Assembly (NCBI GenBank): GCA_951813515.1
Contig: OX638346.1
Span: forward strand, 1,481,617-1,545,616
Direction of reading: 5' to 3'
DNA from: an uncultured Pseudomonadales bacterium
GTDB taxonomy: Bacteria; Pseudomonadota; Gammaproteobacteria; Pseudomonadales; Azotimanducaceae
DNA length: 64,000 nucleotides
Shown: positions 43,762 through 52,196 of the stretch, one piece after another
Numbering within the stretch: the first letter of the stretch is position 1
Layout: every line of letters starts with the position of its first letter
Position numbers and translations under genes: made by a program
The notes under the pieces: model-generated
The model's database searches: none
The model's input: the letters and a program-made list of their open reading frames with translations, nothing else
Told to the model about the DNA's origin: nothing

Positions 43762-45030
43762 TCAGGCGCCCGCCACTGCCCTGCGAGCGCCGCTATTCAG
43801 GTAGCCGACGAGATGCCCGGCGAGGTCTCTTGCATCGTCCTCGGCACCGTGGATGAAACTCGACTTCCGCCGGCGCAGGAAGTTGAGCCCGAGTGCATAG
43901 ACGCCGGGCACCGTGACGACCCCGCCGTCGTGGCGCAGCCTTCCCTTGTGGTCGAGCGCCGGAAGATCGAGCCATGAATAGTCGGCGCGGTATCCGGTCG
44001 CCCACAGGATGCTTCGAATGCCGTCCGCGTGGCCAGTTTGCAGGTCTATTTCGAGCGGCGGGGCATCGGGAACTCGCGTCGGCTCGAAACGGTGCGGCGT
44101 ATCGACACCGCCGTCGGCGCCGTTGTCAATTGCCCACTCGTCGATCGTGTTCAGTAGCCGGTTCATCTTCAGGTCGGCCAAGCGGCACACGTTGCGCAAC
44201 CCGCCGGAAAACTGCGCCTTGCCGTTCCGCACTGCGGCGAGCCGGCCAACCAGTTTCACGCCGATATCGGTCAACGCGTTGATGTCGAGCGTGGACCTCT
44301 CGGGCGTGCCTACCAGTTGTGGCGACGGCACGTTGCGTGCGCGCACGATGTCATCCATTTCGTCGTAGCGCTGATCGAGAATGCCGGCAGCTTGCATCCA
44401 CCACAGGATGTCCCGCCCCCGGTAAGTTCGCGGCAAGCGTACGTGCTCACCTACGGACAGTGTCACGGGTCGTCCGGACCGGTGAATCTCTTCCGCAAGC
44501 TGGACGCCGGTCGCCGACGCCCCCACCACCAGCACGCCCCCAGGAGGAAGCGTATCCGGATTGCGGTACTGCATCGTGGTCAGCGCGTGAATCGATGGCG
44601 GCAGTTCGCTTTCGACGACGGGCACGTCGGCCAGATTGCAGGCACCGCTTGCGAGCACCACGGTGCGGCAACGCCATTCGCCCTGATCGGTGGCCACCCG
44701 AAAGCCGTCGCCCGAAGCGCCCACCGAAGTGACTACCGTCTCTTCCTGCACCGGCGCGGAAGTCGTCGCGGCGTAACCTTCAATGAACCCGATCACCTCG
44801 GGCATTGTCATGAATCCGTCGGCGTCACAGCCCCCGTATCGGTATCCCGGGAGACGGCTCTGCCAGTTGGGGGTCAGCAATCGCAGGGAGTCCCATCGCT
44901 CCGTGCGCCACGAATTACCGACGCGGCCCCGTTCCAGTATGACGTGGTCGACGGCGTGCTCGCGCAGGCAGTGGCTCATGGCAAGCCCGGCATGGCCGCC
45001 GCCGACGATGACGGTAGTTACTTGCTTGAT
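43762..45030 (-). CDS. Flavin-containing monooxygenase-like protein (possible AUC start)
   Basis: FAD/NADPH-dependent monooxygenase-type protein. From the ATG at 44979 it would be 405 residues and would begin after the first FAD-binding loop. The same frame upstream encodes VIVGGGHAGLAM, the expected GxGxxG-type dinucleotide motif. No ATG, GTG or TTG lies between the preceding stop (45070-45072) and 44979. An ATC at 45028-45030, with GGAG 7 bases before it, is the most likely initiator, giving 422 residues; a sequence error is the alternative. A second motif VLVVGASATGVQLAEE near residue 165 binds NADPH. WATGYRADYSW is typical of the CzcO-like group. It follows the OsmC gene by about 40 bases. 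Confidence 0.75.
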   Translation of the reverse strand: MKQVTTVIVGGGHAGLAMSHCLREHAVDHVILERGRVGNSWRTERWDSLRLLTPNWQSRLPGYRYGGCDADGFMTMPEVIGFIEGYAATTSAPVQEETVVTSVGASGDGFRVATDQGEWRCRTVVLASGACNLADVPVVESELPPSIHALTTMQYRNPDTLPPGGVLVVGASATGVQLAEEIHRSGRPVTLSVGEHVRLPRTYRGRDILWWMQAAGILDQRYDEMDDIVRARNVPSPQLVGTPERSTLDINALTDIGVKLVGRLAAVRNGKAQFSGGLRNVCRLADLKMNRLLNTIDEWAIDNGADGGVDTPHRFEPTRVPDAPPLEIDLQTGHADGIRSILWATGYRADYSWLDLPALDHKGRLRHDGGVVTVPGVYALGLNFLRRRKSSFIHGAEDDARDLAGHLVGYLNSGARRAVAGA

Positions 45031-45069
45031 CGAATCGCTCCGCTTGGAAAATAAGCGGACCTTCCCACG

Positions 45070-45624
45070 TCACGTCACTTCGACGTTGACATTCGTGGGA
45101 TTGGTGATGATGTCGAACACGGCGGAGCGCTTTTGCGACTGGGCAACAAGCGCTTCGATGTCTTCCTTCGACGCATCGGCATCGATGTCGAAGGTCACCT
45201 TGACGTCGCTGAATCCGTTTCGCACATCCGGATCGCCACCCAGAATCCCCTGGATGTCCATTGCGCCTTCGAGATTCGCCTGCACCGAGCGCAGTTGGAT
45301 CTCCCGGTTCTGTGCCACGGCGGCCACGCCGGCCGTCAGGCAACTCGCAAGTCCGACGAGCACGAACTCGACCGGGGTCGCGCCGTTGTCCTCGGATGCA
45401 AACACCGCCGGATGGTCGGCATCGAAACTGAAGGTGGTCTTGTGCTGGTGCTCCTCGCCGAGGCCGTGGTAGCCGTCCACGGAGGATTTGCTATGCGTCC
45501 CGTTGACCCACGTGCAGGAAGCGCGCCAGTTGAACTTGGCGGCTTCGGGGGCTTCGCTCAACGCCTCGCGAGCTGCGAGAAGCGCGTCGACGTTTACGCC
45601 GTTTTGAACTTTGGATTCTGCCAT
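45070..45624 (-). CDS. OsmC family peroxiredoxin-like protein
   Basis: A 184-residue OsmC/Ohr-fold protein, which reduces organic hydroperoxides through a conserved cysteine. GATPVEFVLVGLASCLTAG near residue 82 holds the Cys of the SCL motif. FSDVKVTFDIDAD near residue 139 is the usual beta strand after it. AGGAG precedes the ATG at 45624. The second catalytic cysteine is not evident, so peroxidase activity is uncertain. It is upstream of the flavin monooxygenase in the same direction. With the AhpD-like gene and the ergothioneine genes it adds to the redox-defence content of the window. Confidence 0.85.
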   Translation of the reverse strand: MAESKVQNGVNVDALLAAREALSEAPEAAKFNWRASCTWVNGTHSKSSVDGYHGLGEEHQHKTTFSFDADHPAVFASEDNGATPVEFVLVGLASCLTAGVAAVAQNREIQLRSVQANLEGAMDIQGILGGDPDVRNGFSDVKVTFDIDADASKEDIEALVAQSQKRSAVFDIITNPTNVNVEVT

Positions 45625-45959
45625 TCGACGATCTCCTGACTATATTCTCGTTCGCCGGGAAGCATCGCGCTTGCCCGGATTCCGGCGCGACCGCTAGCCG
45701 CAAGGAGAACTTCTCGCTCTCCCGACCCAGGTCGCGCCTTGCCTGGGAAAGGCATGAAACGACAATGATAGCGCCTTGGGGGCGCAATCGTCAGGAGAAC
45801 AAACGCATAAGCAAATAGCCTGAAGGCAGCTTGCGCGTAGGTCACCAGCGTCCGACCCAACCGCCCACTGGACGGCTGCGAAGGCAAGGCATTGATTGCG
45901 CGGTTGGATCAGTTAGAGTCGGCGGCGGCATGACCTGTTTTCGGGCATGGGAGGACGCG
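45625..45959. other. Divergent intergenic region of 335 bases
   Basis: Spacer between the osmC-like gene (minus) and the TonB-like gene (plus). A -10-like TATAGT lies on the minus strand about 20 bases before the OsmC ATG, but without a good -35 element. On the plus strand GGGAGG sits just before the ATG at 45960. I see no gene, repeat or RNA structure in it. It probably holds the two promoters. Confidence 0.35.
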
Positions 45960-47057
45960 ATGGACAGTCGAGGGCTCTTCGTTGGTTTCGCGTTGGTCCT
46001 AGGTGTCGTCGCGGCTGCGGACGACGCGCCAGAAACCGACCCGCAGGTCGAGTTTACGGTGGCATACAACGCCTATCTCGATGCCATGGAGGCATCGCAA
46101 TACTCCACGGCTGTGTTGCATGCGGAACAGGCACGCGAACTCGGGGCACAGGTCTTTGGCGACAATGACGAAGTGACGGCGACATTGGCCCTCAACCACG
46201 GCCTCGCCCTCGCCAGGGCGGGTTTGAAAAACGCTGCATACCCGGTCTTGAAGGAAGCCCGCAAGCTCGTGGTGCAAGCATTTGGTCGCGAGTCCGAGCG
46301 ACTCTTTCAACTCGATATGTCATTGTTTGACAACGCACCGCGGGACGCTGCATCAGGGCACCTGACGAGCATGTTGAAACTCGCCCGGCTGCACTATCGG
46401 GAAGACGGCGAGGCGATGGCCCTGCTCAAGCTGCACGCGGGCAGCTTGGCTTGGTGGGACCGGCGGGCGAGAGGCATGCTGCGTGAAGCGGCGGCCACTT
46501 TCGCCCTATCGGGTCAGACCGAGCCAGAGGCGCATGCGCTGTTCTTCATCGGCAAGATCGACCTCGGTCTCAACAGGTATCGAAATGCCGTCGAGGCGAT
46601 GACCCAGGTCGTGGACCTGCTTCCGCCCGATCACCCGACCGTATTGATGGCGCGCGCCAACCTGGTGGACGCATACGAACACCTCGGTGAGAGCGAGCGG
46701 GCCACCGAGCATTGCCTGGCGATCGGACAGACGACGCCCTGGGGAGGTACCGCAGACTACCAGCCGCTGTTCAAGCGTCCGCCGACGTATCCCCGGGCCG
46801 CGCAAGTCAGGGGCCTTGAGGGGTATGTCCTGCTTGAGTTCACCGTCGACAAGAAGGGCTTCGTTCGCGACCCCTCGGTCGTCGATTCGCGGATGCGTGG
46901 GCAGCGCGGCGCGGCGGGGAGGGAGTATGTTGGCGAGTTCGAAGCCGCGGCAATCGAGGCGGCCAGGAAATTTCGCTATGCGCCAAAGTTCGTCGACGGG
47001 AACCCGGTGACGGTGGATGATGTAAGGAACTTGATCAAATTCGAATTGCGCGACTGA
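45960..47057 (+). CDS. Periplasmic protein with TPR-like helices and C-terminal TonB domain
   Basis: A 365-residue protein. The signal peptide is at residues 1-19 (LFVGFALVLGVVAAA). A helical repeat region of about 230 residues resembles TPR units (for example ALNHGLALARAGLKNAA and ANLVDAYEHLGESERA). A C-terminal TonB_C-type domain follows from about residue 278 (YPRAAQVRGLEGYVLLEF and KFRYAPKFVDG). The start is ATG 45960, with GGGAGG upstream; the frame extends to 45831. It lacks the usual N-terminal membrane anchor and proline-rich spacer of TonB, so it is probably a soluble periplasmic protein rather than an energy transducer. Confidence 0.78.
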   Translation: MDSRGLFVGFALVLGVVAAADDAPETDPQVEFTVAYNAYLDAMEASQYSTAVLHAEQARELGAQVFGDNDEVTATLALNHGLALARAGLKNAAYPVLKEARKLVVQAFGRESERLFQLDMSLFDNAPRDAASGHLTSMLKLARLHYREDGEAMALLKLHAGSLAWWDRRARGMLREAAATFALSGQTEPEAHALFFIGKIDLGLNRYRNAVEAMTQVVDLLPPDHPTVLMARANLVDAYEHLGESERATEHCLAIGQTTPWGGTADYQPLFKRPPTYPRAAQVRGLEGYVLLEFTVDKKGFVRDPSVVDSRMRGQRGAAGREYVGEFEAAAIEAARKFRYAPKFVDGNPVTVDDVRNLIKFELRD

Positions 47058-47228
47058 TGCCGCGTTGGATTCGGCTAGCAGCGTGCGCCATAGAACGGCA
47101 CGTAGTGCCGATCAAGTCGCAGGGTCGGGACGGGTGGGACGAGCGAAGCAGTGGGCTTTGGGCGGGGGTGAAACACGGCGCGCCCGAACGGACGACGGGT
47201 TTCATGGCGCTAGCAGCTAACGCCACCC

Positions 47229-48602
47229 CTAGCCGAGCGCCTCGATGGCTTCCAACGTCTGCGCGAGGCTCGTCACGCCCTTGACTTCGATGCCTGGCAC
47301 GGGGGTTTTCGTCAAGTTCGCCCGAGGCGCGATCGCCTGTTCGAATCCATGTTTCTGCGCTTCACGCAATCTCTCCTGGCCGTTCGGCACGGCTCGAACC
47401 TCGCCGGTCAGGCCGAGTTCGCCGAAACAGACCAGGTTCCGGGGCAGCACGCGGTTCTGGAAGCTCGACAGGACGGCGAGAACCGTCGCGAGATCCGCCC
47501 CGGTCTCGCTGATGCGCACCCCGCCAACGACGTTGGCGAACACGTCCTGGTCGGTCAGCGACAGGCCGCAGTGGCGATGCAGGGCCGCCAGGTGCATGCC
47601 GATACGCTGGGGATCGAGGCCGACGGCGATGCGCCTGGAGTAGCCGCTCCGGGATTCGTCCACGAGTGCCTGCAACTCCACCAATAGCGGCCGGGTGCCC
47701 TCCCACGTAACCGTGACGACGCTCCCTGGAGACATCTCCTTTGGCCGCTGCAGGAAGATGGCGGACGGGTTGGCAACTTCCTTCATGCCGGTTTCCGTCA
47801 TCGCGAAGACGCCCAGTTCGTTGACGGCGCCGAAGCGGTTCTTTTGACTGCGCAACGTTCGGAACCGCGTGCCGGCCGGACTGTCGAGCATGACGAAACA
47901 GTCGATCATGTGTTCCAGCACCTTGGGTCCGGCGAGATTGCCTTCCTTCGTGACGTGACCGACCAGGATCACCGTGGTGAGCGTCTGCTTGGCGAGCCTT
48001 GTCAGCAGCGCCGCCGATTCCCGCACCTGGGTGACGCTGCCGGGTACGCTGCCGGTGGATTCCACGTGCATGACCTGAATCGAGTCGATGACCATCACGC
48101 TGGGTCGATGCTGCTGTGCCAGTTCGGCGACAGCCTCGACCCGTGTTTCCGCCGCAACCAGGAGGTTGTCCAGGGGCAGGGCCAGTCTGCGGGCGCGGTC
48201 GGCGATCTGTTGCAGGGACTCTTCTCCGCTGACGTAGAGCATGGGCGCGCGGCGCGCGATGGCGGCGGCGACCTGCAAGAGCAGCGTGCTCTTGCCCGCG
48301 CCCGGGTCTCCTCCGATCAGAACGACGGAGCCGGGTACGAAGCCGCCCCCAAGCACGCGATCAAGCTCATCCATGCCCGTAGACATGCGTTCCAGCGCTG
48401 CGGTTTCGATTTCGGCCAGCCGTGCAACTGTCGGCGGCGTGCCGCTATAGCCCGTGGCGCTGGCGCCCGGCGAGGCGGTGGCGCGCTGGAGCGTGAATTC
48501 ACGCAACGTGTTCCACTTGCCGCAGGCGGAACACTGGCCCTGCCACTTCGGGTGTTCGACGCCGCAGTCGCCGCAGACGTACGCGACCTTAGCCCTGGCC
48601 AC
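47229..48602 (-). CDS. radA: DNA repair protein RadA (Sms)
   Basis: RecA-like branch-migration ATPase of 457 residues. The N-terminal zinc finger is YVCGDCG with QCSACGKWN at residues 9-32. Walker A is GGDPGAGKST near residue 97 and the RadA-specific KNRFG motif is near residue 257. The C-terminal Lon-like domain includes GLDPQRIGMHLAAL and ANVVGGVRI. GTG at 48602 is the start. dnaB lies 8 bases upstream on the same strand, a common arrangement. Confidence 0.94.
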   Translation of the reverse strand: MARAKVAYVCGDCGVEHPKWQGQCSACGKWNTLREFTLQRATASPGASATGYSGTPPTVARLAEIETAALERMSTGMDELDRVLGGGFVPGSVVLIGGDPGAGKSTLLLQVAAAIARRAPMLYVSGEESLQQIADRARRLALPLDNLLVAAETRVEAVAELAQQHRPSVMVIDSIQVMHVESTGSVPGSVTQVRESAALLTRLAKQTLTTVILVGHVTKEGNLAGPKVLEHMIDCFVMLDSPAGTRFRTLRSQKNRFGAVNELGVFAMTETGMKEVANPSAIFLQRPKEMSPGSVVTVTWEGTRPLLVELQALVDESRSGYSRRIAVGLDPQRIGMHLAALHRHCGLSLTDQDVFANVVGGVRISETGADLATVLAVLSSFQNRVLPRNLVCFGELGLTGEVRAVPNGQERLREAQKHGFEQAIAPRANLTKTPVPGIEVKGVTSLAQTLEAIEALG

Positions 48603-48610
48603 ACGAATCC

Positions 48611-50011
48611 TCAGTCAATGGCTTCGTAGTCTCCGCGATCGGCGCGATCGAGTAGTTCGAACTTGGTGAGTTCCTTGAAGAACCGCATTTCCACGACCCC
48701 GGTGGGGCCGTTGCGTTGTTTGCCGATGATGATCTCGGCAAGCCCCTTGTGTTCTGACTCCTTGTTGTATTCCTCGTCGCGGTAGATGAACAGGATGACG
48801 TCGGCGTCCTGCTCGATGGCCCCGGATTCACGCAGATCCGACATGCGGGGACGCTTGTCTTCGCGATTCTCCAGGGCACGGTTCAATTGGGACAGGGCGA
48901 CCAACGGGCAGCGAAACTCCCTCGCGATCGATTTGAGCGTCCGCGAGATCTGGGACAGCTCTGTGGCGCGATTTTCACCGGCGTCCTCGGCAGTCATCAA
49001 CTGCATGTAGTCGACGATGATGAGCTTCAGCCGCCCCCGCGTAGTCCGGGCCACCCTGCGGGCGCGCAGACGCACCGCATTGGGAGTCAGTCCACCGGCA
49101 TCGTCGATATACAGCGGCTTTTGCTTGAGCTGGTTGACGGCCCACTCCAGCCGAGGCCAATCCTCGGCGTCCAGGTTGCCGGTACGCAAGCGGTTCTGGT
49201 CGATGCGGCCGAGGGATGACAGCAATCGCATCACCAATTGCTCTGCTGGCTGCTCCATGGAGAAGATGAGCACCGCATCGGCGTCGTCGTCCGCCTGCAT
49301 GACGGCGTGCTCTGCGATGTTGACGGCAAGGGCGGTCTTGCCCATGGACGGACGCCCCGCGATGACGATGAAATCCGAGTCCTGGAGGCCGGTGGTGAGC
49401 CGATCCAGGTCGGGAAAGCCAGTCTCGAGGCCGGTCAGGGCATTGGGGTTCTTGGACAGTTCATCGACACGCTCGAAAGCGCCCTGGAGCAACGGTTCGA
49501 CCGGTGTCGGACCATCGTCCTGCATGCCGCCCTCTGCGATGTCGAACACGGCCTGCATGGCCGAGTCGAGAAGGTTGTCGGTGGAGCGACCGTCAGGTTC
49601 AAACGCCGACTCGGTGATGCCGGAACCGGCGCTGATGAGCTGTCTCAGAATGGCCCTTTCGCGCACGATGTCGGCATACGTCCCGATGTTGGCTGCGGAT
49701 GGCGTTCCTTCCGCGAGTTCCGCCAGATAGGCGATGCCGCCGACGCGATCAGCGAGGTTGCGCGCCTGTAGTGCCTCGGCAACGGTCAACACGTCGAGTG
49801 GCTGCAGTTCGTTGGCGAGCGATGCCATGGCTTCGAAGATAATCTGGTGTTCCGGCCGATAGAAATCGCGCGCCTTGATCTTGTCGGCCACGATATCCCA
49901 GGCTTCGTTTCTGATCATCAATCCGCCGAGCACGGATTGCTCGGCTTCGATTGAATGCGGAGGAACCTTTAACCTGGTCGGGGAGGAAAGGTCGGTAGAG
50001 GGTTCTGCCAT
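48611..50011 (-). CDS. dnaB: Replicative DNA helicase DnaB
   Basis: Hexameric helicase of the replication fork, 466 residues. The N-terminal primase-interacting domain starts with PHSIEAEQSVLGGLM. The RecA-like domain has Walker A GRPSMGKTALAVN near residue 219. LIIVDYMQLM near residue 330 is Walker B, and LSQLNRALENREDKRP near residue 370 is a conserved loop. MRFFKELTKF near the end matches the family terminus. It is followed by radA and preceded by the rpsF-rpsR-rplI ribosomal genes, as in E. coli. Confidence 0.96.
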   Translation of the reverse strand: MAEPSTDLSSPTRLKVPPHSIEAEQSVLGGLMIRNEAWDIVADKIKARDFYRPEHQIIFEAMASLANELQPLDVLTVAEALQARNLADRVGGIAYLAELAEGTPSAANIGTYADIVRERAILRQLISAGSGITESAFEPDGRSTDNLLDSAMQAVFDIAEGGMQDDGPTPVEPLLQGAFERVDELSKNPNALTGLETGFPDLDRLTTGLQDSDFIVIAGRPSMGKTALAVNIAEHAVMQADDDADAVLIFSMEQPAEQLVMRLLSSLGRIDQNRLRTGNLDAEDWPRLEWAVNQLKQKPLYIDDAGGLTPNAVRLRARRVARTTRGRLKLIIVDYMQLMTAEDAGENRATELSQISRTLKSIAREFRCPLVALSQLNRALENREDKRPRMSDLRESGAIEQDADVILFIYRDEEYNKESEHKGLAEIIIGKQRNGPTGVVEMRFFKELTKFELLDRADRGDYEAID

Positions 50012-50216
50012 GGGTTGAAGGCCGCTCTGTCGAAACCTAACGATCTAGGTTCCCGCACAAGCCGTCAAGGTATAGCCGGCCTAAAGTCACGTAAGACATC
50101 GCCTAGACATTGCAAGGGCGCTGCAGCGCCTCGACAACGCTGTGGACAAGCTGTAAGCGACCGGTTGAATCCGGGGCGTTGGTGTTTGCGTTTCGTCGCG
50201 TCTCGCGCCGTGGGTG

Positions 50217-50663
50217 CTACTCGGCGACGACGTTGATGCCGACGCTCGCGGACACCCCGGGGTGGAGCTGGATCTCGACCTCGTACTCGCCGACCTGGCG
50301 AATGGTGCCCTCGGGCAAGCTCACTTCCGTCTTGGAAACTTCGTTGCCCTGGTCGGTCAGTGCCCGGGAAATCTCCACGGTGCCGACGGAGCCGAACAGC
50401 CTTCCTTCTTCGCTGGCGCGAACCATCAAGGTCACGGAGACGTCTTCAAGGGCCGCGGCGCGTGTTTCGGCGGCGGCGAGCTTCTCGCCGGCTGCCGCTT
50501 CGAGTTCGGCGCGGCGCCCTTCGAACGCTGCCCGGTTTTCCGGGGTGACGCGCACGGCTCTTCCGGTAGGGATGAGATAGTTGCGCGCGTAGCCGTTCTT
50601 GACCGAGACCTCGTCTCCCAGGGTTCCGAGCTTGCCGATGCGTTCGAGCAGGATGACGTTCAT
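50217..50663 (-). CDS. rplI: 50S ribosomal protein L9
   Basis: Large-subunit protein bL9, 148 residues. The N-terminal RNA-binding domain reads MNVILLERIGKLG with GYARNYLIP near residue 24. A long connecting helix follows and then the C-terminal domain with RLFGSVGTVEI near residue 87. It ends HPGVSASVGINVV. It lies 18 bases after rpsR in the rpsF-rpsR-rplI operon. The 205 bases between it and dnaB hold no gene. Confidence 0.97.
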   Translation of the reverse strand: MNVILLERIGKLGTLGDEVSVKNGYARNYLIPTGRAVRVTPENRAAFEGRRAELEAAAGEKLAAAETRAAALEDVSVTLMVRASEEGRLFGSVGTVEISRALTDQGNEVSKTEVSLPEGTIRQVGEYEVEIQLHPGVSASVGINVVAE

Positions 50664-50681
50664 TTTCTCTTGACCTCGACC

Positions 50682-50909
50682 CTACTTGTGCTGATCCGTG
50701 TACGGGACCAGCGCCAGGTATCGGGCACGTTTGACCGCCGTCGCGAGCTGCCGCTGGTAGCGGGCGCTGGTACCGGTGATCCTGCTGGGCACGATCTTGC
50801 CGGTTTCCGTGATGTAGGGCGCGAGAAGGTCGAGATCCTTGTAGTCGATCTCCTTGATGCCTTCAGCGGTAAATCGGCAATAGCGTTTGCGTCGAAAGTT
50901 CCTGGCCAT
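50682..50909 (-). CDS. rpsR: 30S ribosomal protein S18
   Basis: Small-subunit protein bS18, 75 residues, the standard length. It begins [13 protein letters not shown], and the conserved [19 protein letters not shown] and [14 protein letters not shown] follow. It starts 3 bases after rpsF with no priB gene between them; E. coli has priB there. It is not the C-minus paralogue with lost zinc ligands, but only one cysteine is present. Confidence 0.97.
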   Translation of the reverse strand: MARNFRRKRYCRFTAEGIKEIDYKDLDLLAPYITETGKIVPSRITGTSARYQRQLATAVKRARYLALVPYTDQHK

Positions 50910-50912
50910 CGG

Positions 50913-51386
50913 TTAGGACTCCGCGTCCACGGTTTCGGGCTCGTCGGACTCTTCGGCTGCGGCCGCAGCCGCGGCATCCGCCTCTTCCCTGGCCCGTCGC
51001 AACGCACGGGCCGCGGCCTCTTCTTCGCGCCTGCGTTCCCGCTCGCGGTCCTTCTCCTGCTCCCGGAGTTCTTCCTCGTAGATCTTGGAAGATTCCGTGA
51101 TCGCGTGCTGGCGCCGGATGATGAGATTGCGGATTACCGCGTCGTTGAAGCGGAATGCGCTCGATAGCTCTTCGAGCGTCTCGGCGTCCACTTCCACGTT
51201 CATCAGCACGTAGTGCGCCTTGTGGATCTTTGCGATGGGATAGGCGAGCTGGCGTCGGCCCCAGTCTTCCATTCGATGGACGGTGCCACCTCCGCGTTCG
51301 ATCATCTGGCGGTAGCGATCCATCATGCCGCGCACCTGTTCCGACTGGTCCGGGTGCACCATGAAGACGACTTCGTAATGTCTCAT
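50913..51386 (-). CDS. rpsF: 30S ribosomal protein S6
   Basis: Small-subunit protein bS6, 157 residues. The ribosomal core occupies about residues 1-98 ([18 protein letters not shown], then [19 protein letters not shown] and [11 protein letters not shown]). A C-terminal tail of about 60 residues rich in Glu, Arg and Ala follows, longer than in E. coli, where RimK adds glutamates. It is the first gene of rpsF-rpsR-rplI. Confidence 0.97.
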   Translation of the reverse strand: MRHYEVVFMVHPDQSEQVRGMMDRYRQMIERGGGTVHRMEDWGRRQLAYPIAKIHKAHYVLMNVEVDAETLEELSSAFRFNDAVIRNLIIRRQHAITESSKIYEEELREQEKDRERERRREEEAAARALRRAREEADAAAAAAAEESDEPETVDAES

Positions 51387-51455
51387 TTCAATTCCTCCTC
51401 TCGGGTTCGCCTCCGCGTTCCAATGCGCGTGAAGCGAGGATGGACAATCCGGATT

Positions 51456-52196
51456 CTACTGGCGCGTTCGCACGACTTCAAACAGCAAGATTCCCGTAGC
51501 CACCGCGACATTCAGGCTGGAAACCGCGCCGGCCATTGGAATCCGGACCAGGTGGTCGCAATGTTCCATTGTGAGCCGCCGCAGGCCCTTCCCCTCGCCG
51601 CCCACCACGACAGCGGTGGGGCTGGGGATCTCAAGCTCGTGAAGGGTTGTCTCGGCATCCTGGTGCCCGCCGATGGTCCACACCCCTTGCTGCTTCATCC
51701 AGGCCAGTCTGCGTGAAAGATTCGTCACGGCCACCACGAAGAGGTGTTCGAAAGCGCCGCTTGAGGTCCTGACCGCCGCCGCTGTCAGCCCGGCGGCATG
51801 GCGCTTGGGCAAGAGCACGGCGTCCACGCCGGCCGCCTCCGCCGACCTCAGGCATGCGCCGAGATTGCGGGGATCCTGGACCTGGTCCAGCACCAGGATG
51901 AAAGGACACTCGAAGGTGGGCCAGCGGCGTTCCAGCTCTGCCTCGGTGGCGGGAGCAACGGCATGGCATTGCGCGGCGACGCCCTGGTGAGGGCCCTGTG
52001 CCACGCGATCGAGCATGCGCCTGTCCACGGACTCGACGCGTATGCCCGATGCCCGCGCCTCGTCGATCAATGCGGCCAGCGCTTCCGATCGGCGGCCGGC
52101 GGCAACCCACACCCGGCGCACGCGACCTGGTTCCGCCTCGAGGGCGTTGCGCACGGAATGTGCGCCGTAGATCCAGTCGTCGGTCGGTTCCTTCAT
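51456..52196 (-). CDS. rlmB: 23S rRNA (guanosine-2'-O-)-methyltransferase RlmB
   Basis: SpoU/TrmH-family methyltransferase acting on G2251 of 23S rRNA, 246 residues. The N-terminal substrate-binding domain begins with IYGAHSVRNALE. The SPOUT domain has LDQVQDPRNLGACLRSAEA near residue 106, AVVVGGEGKGL near residue 196, and IPMAGAVSSLNVAVA near residue 217, the three trefoil-knot motifs. The ATG at 52196 overlaps the rnr stop (ATGA), the conserved rnr-rlmB coupling; the longer upstream frame lies inside rnr. Confidence 0.94.
   Translation of the reverse strand: MKEPTDDWIYGAHSVRNALEAEPGRVRRVWVAAGRRSEALAALIDEARASGIRVESVDRRMLDRVAQGPHQGVAAQCHAVAPATEAELERRWPTFECPFILVLDQVQDPRNLGACLRSAEAAGVDAVLLPKRHAAGLTAAAVRTSSGAFEHLFVVAVTNLSRRLAWMKQQGVWTIGGHQDAETTLHELEIPSPTAVVVGGEGKGLRRLTMEHCDHLVRIPMAGAVSSLNVAVATGILLFEVVRTRQ

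Noticed and set aside
45070..45072. TGA at the OsmC end followed by the in-frame monooxygenase, as another possible UGA readthrough
   Set aside because: The OsmC protein ends naturally here (NVNVEVT), no cysteine motif surrounds the TGA, and I saw no SECIS-like hairpin; two genes are the simpler reading.
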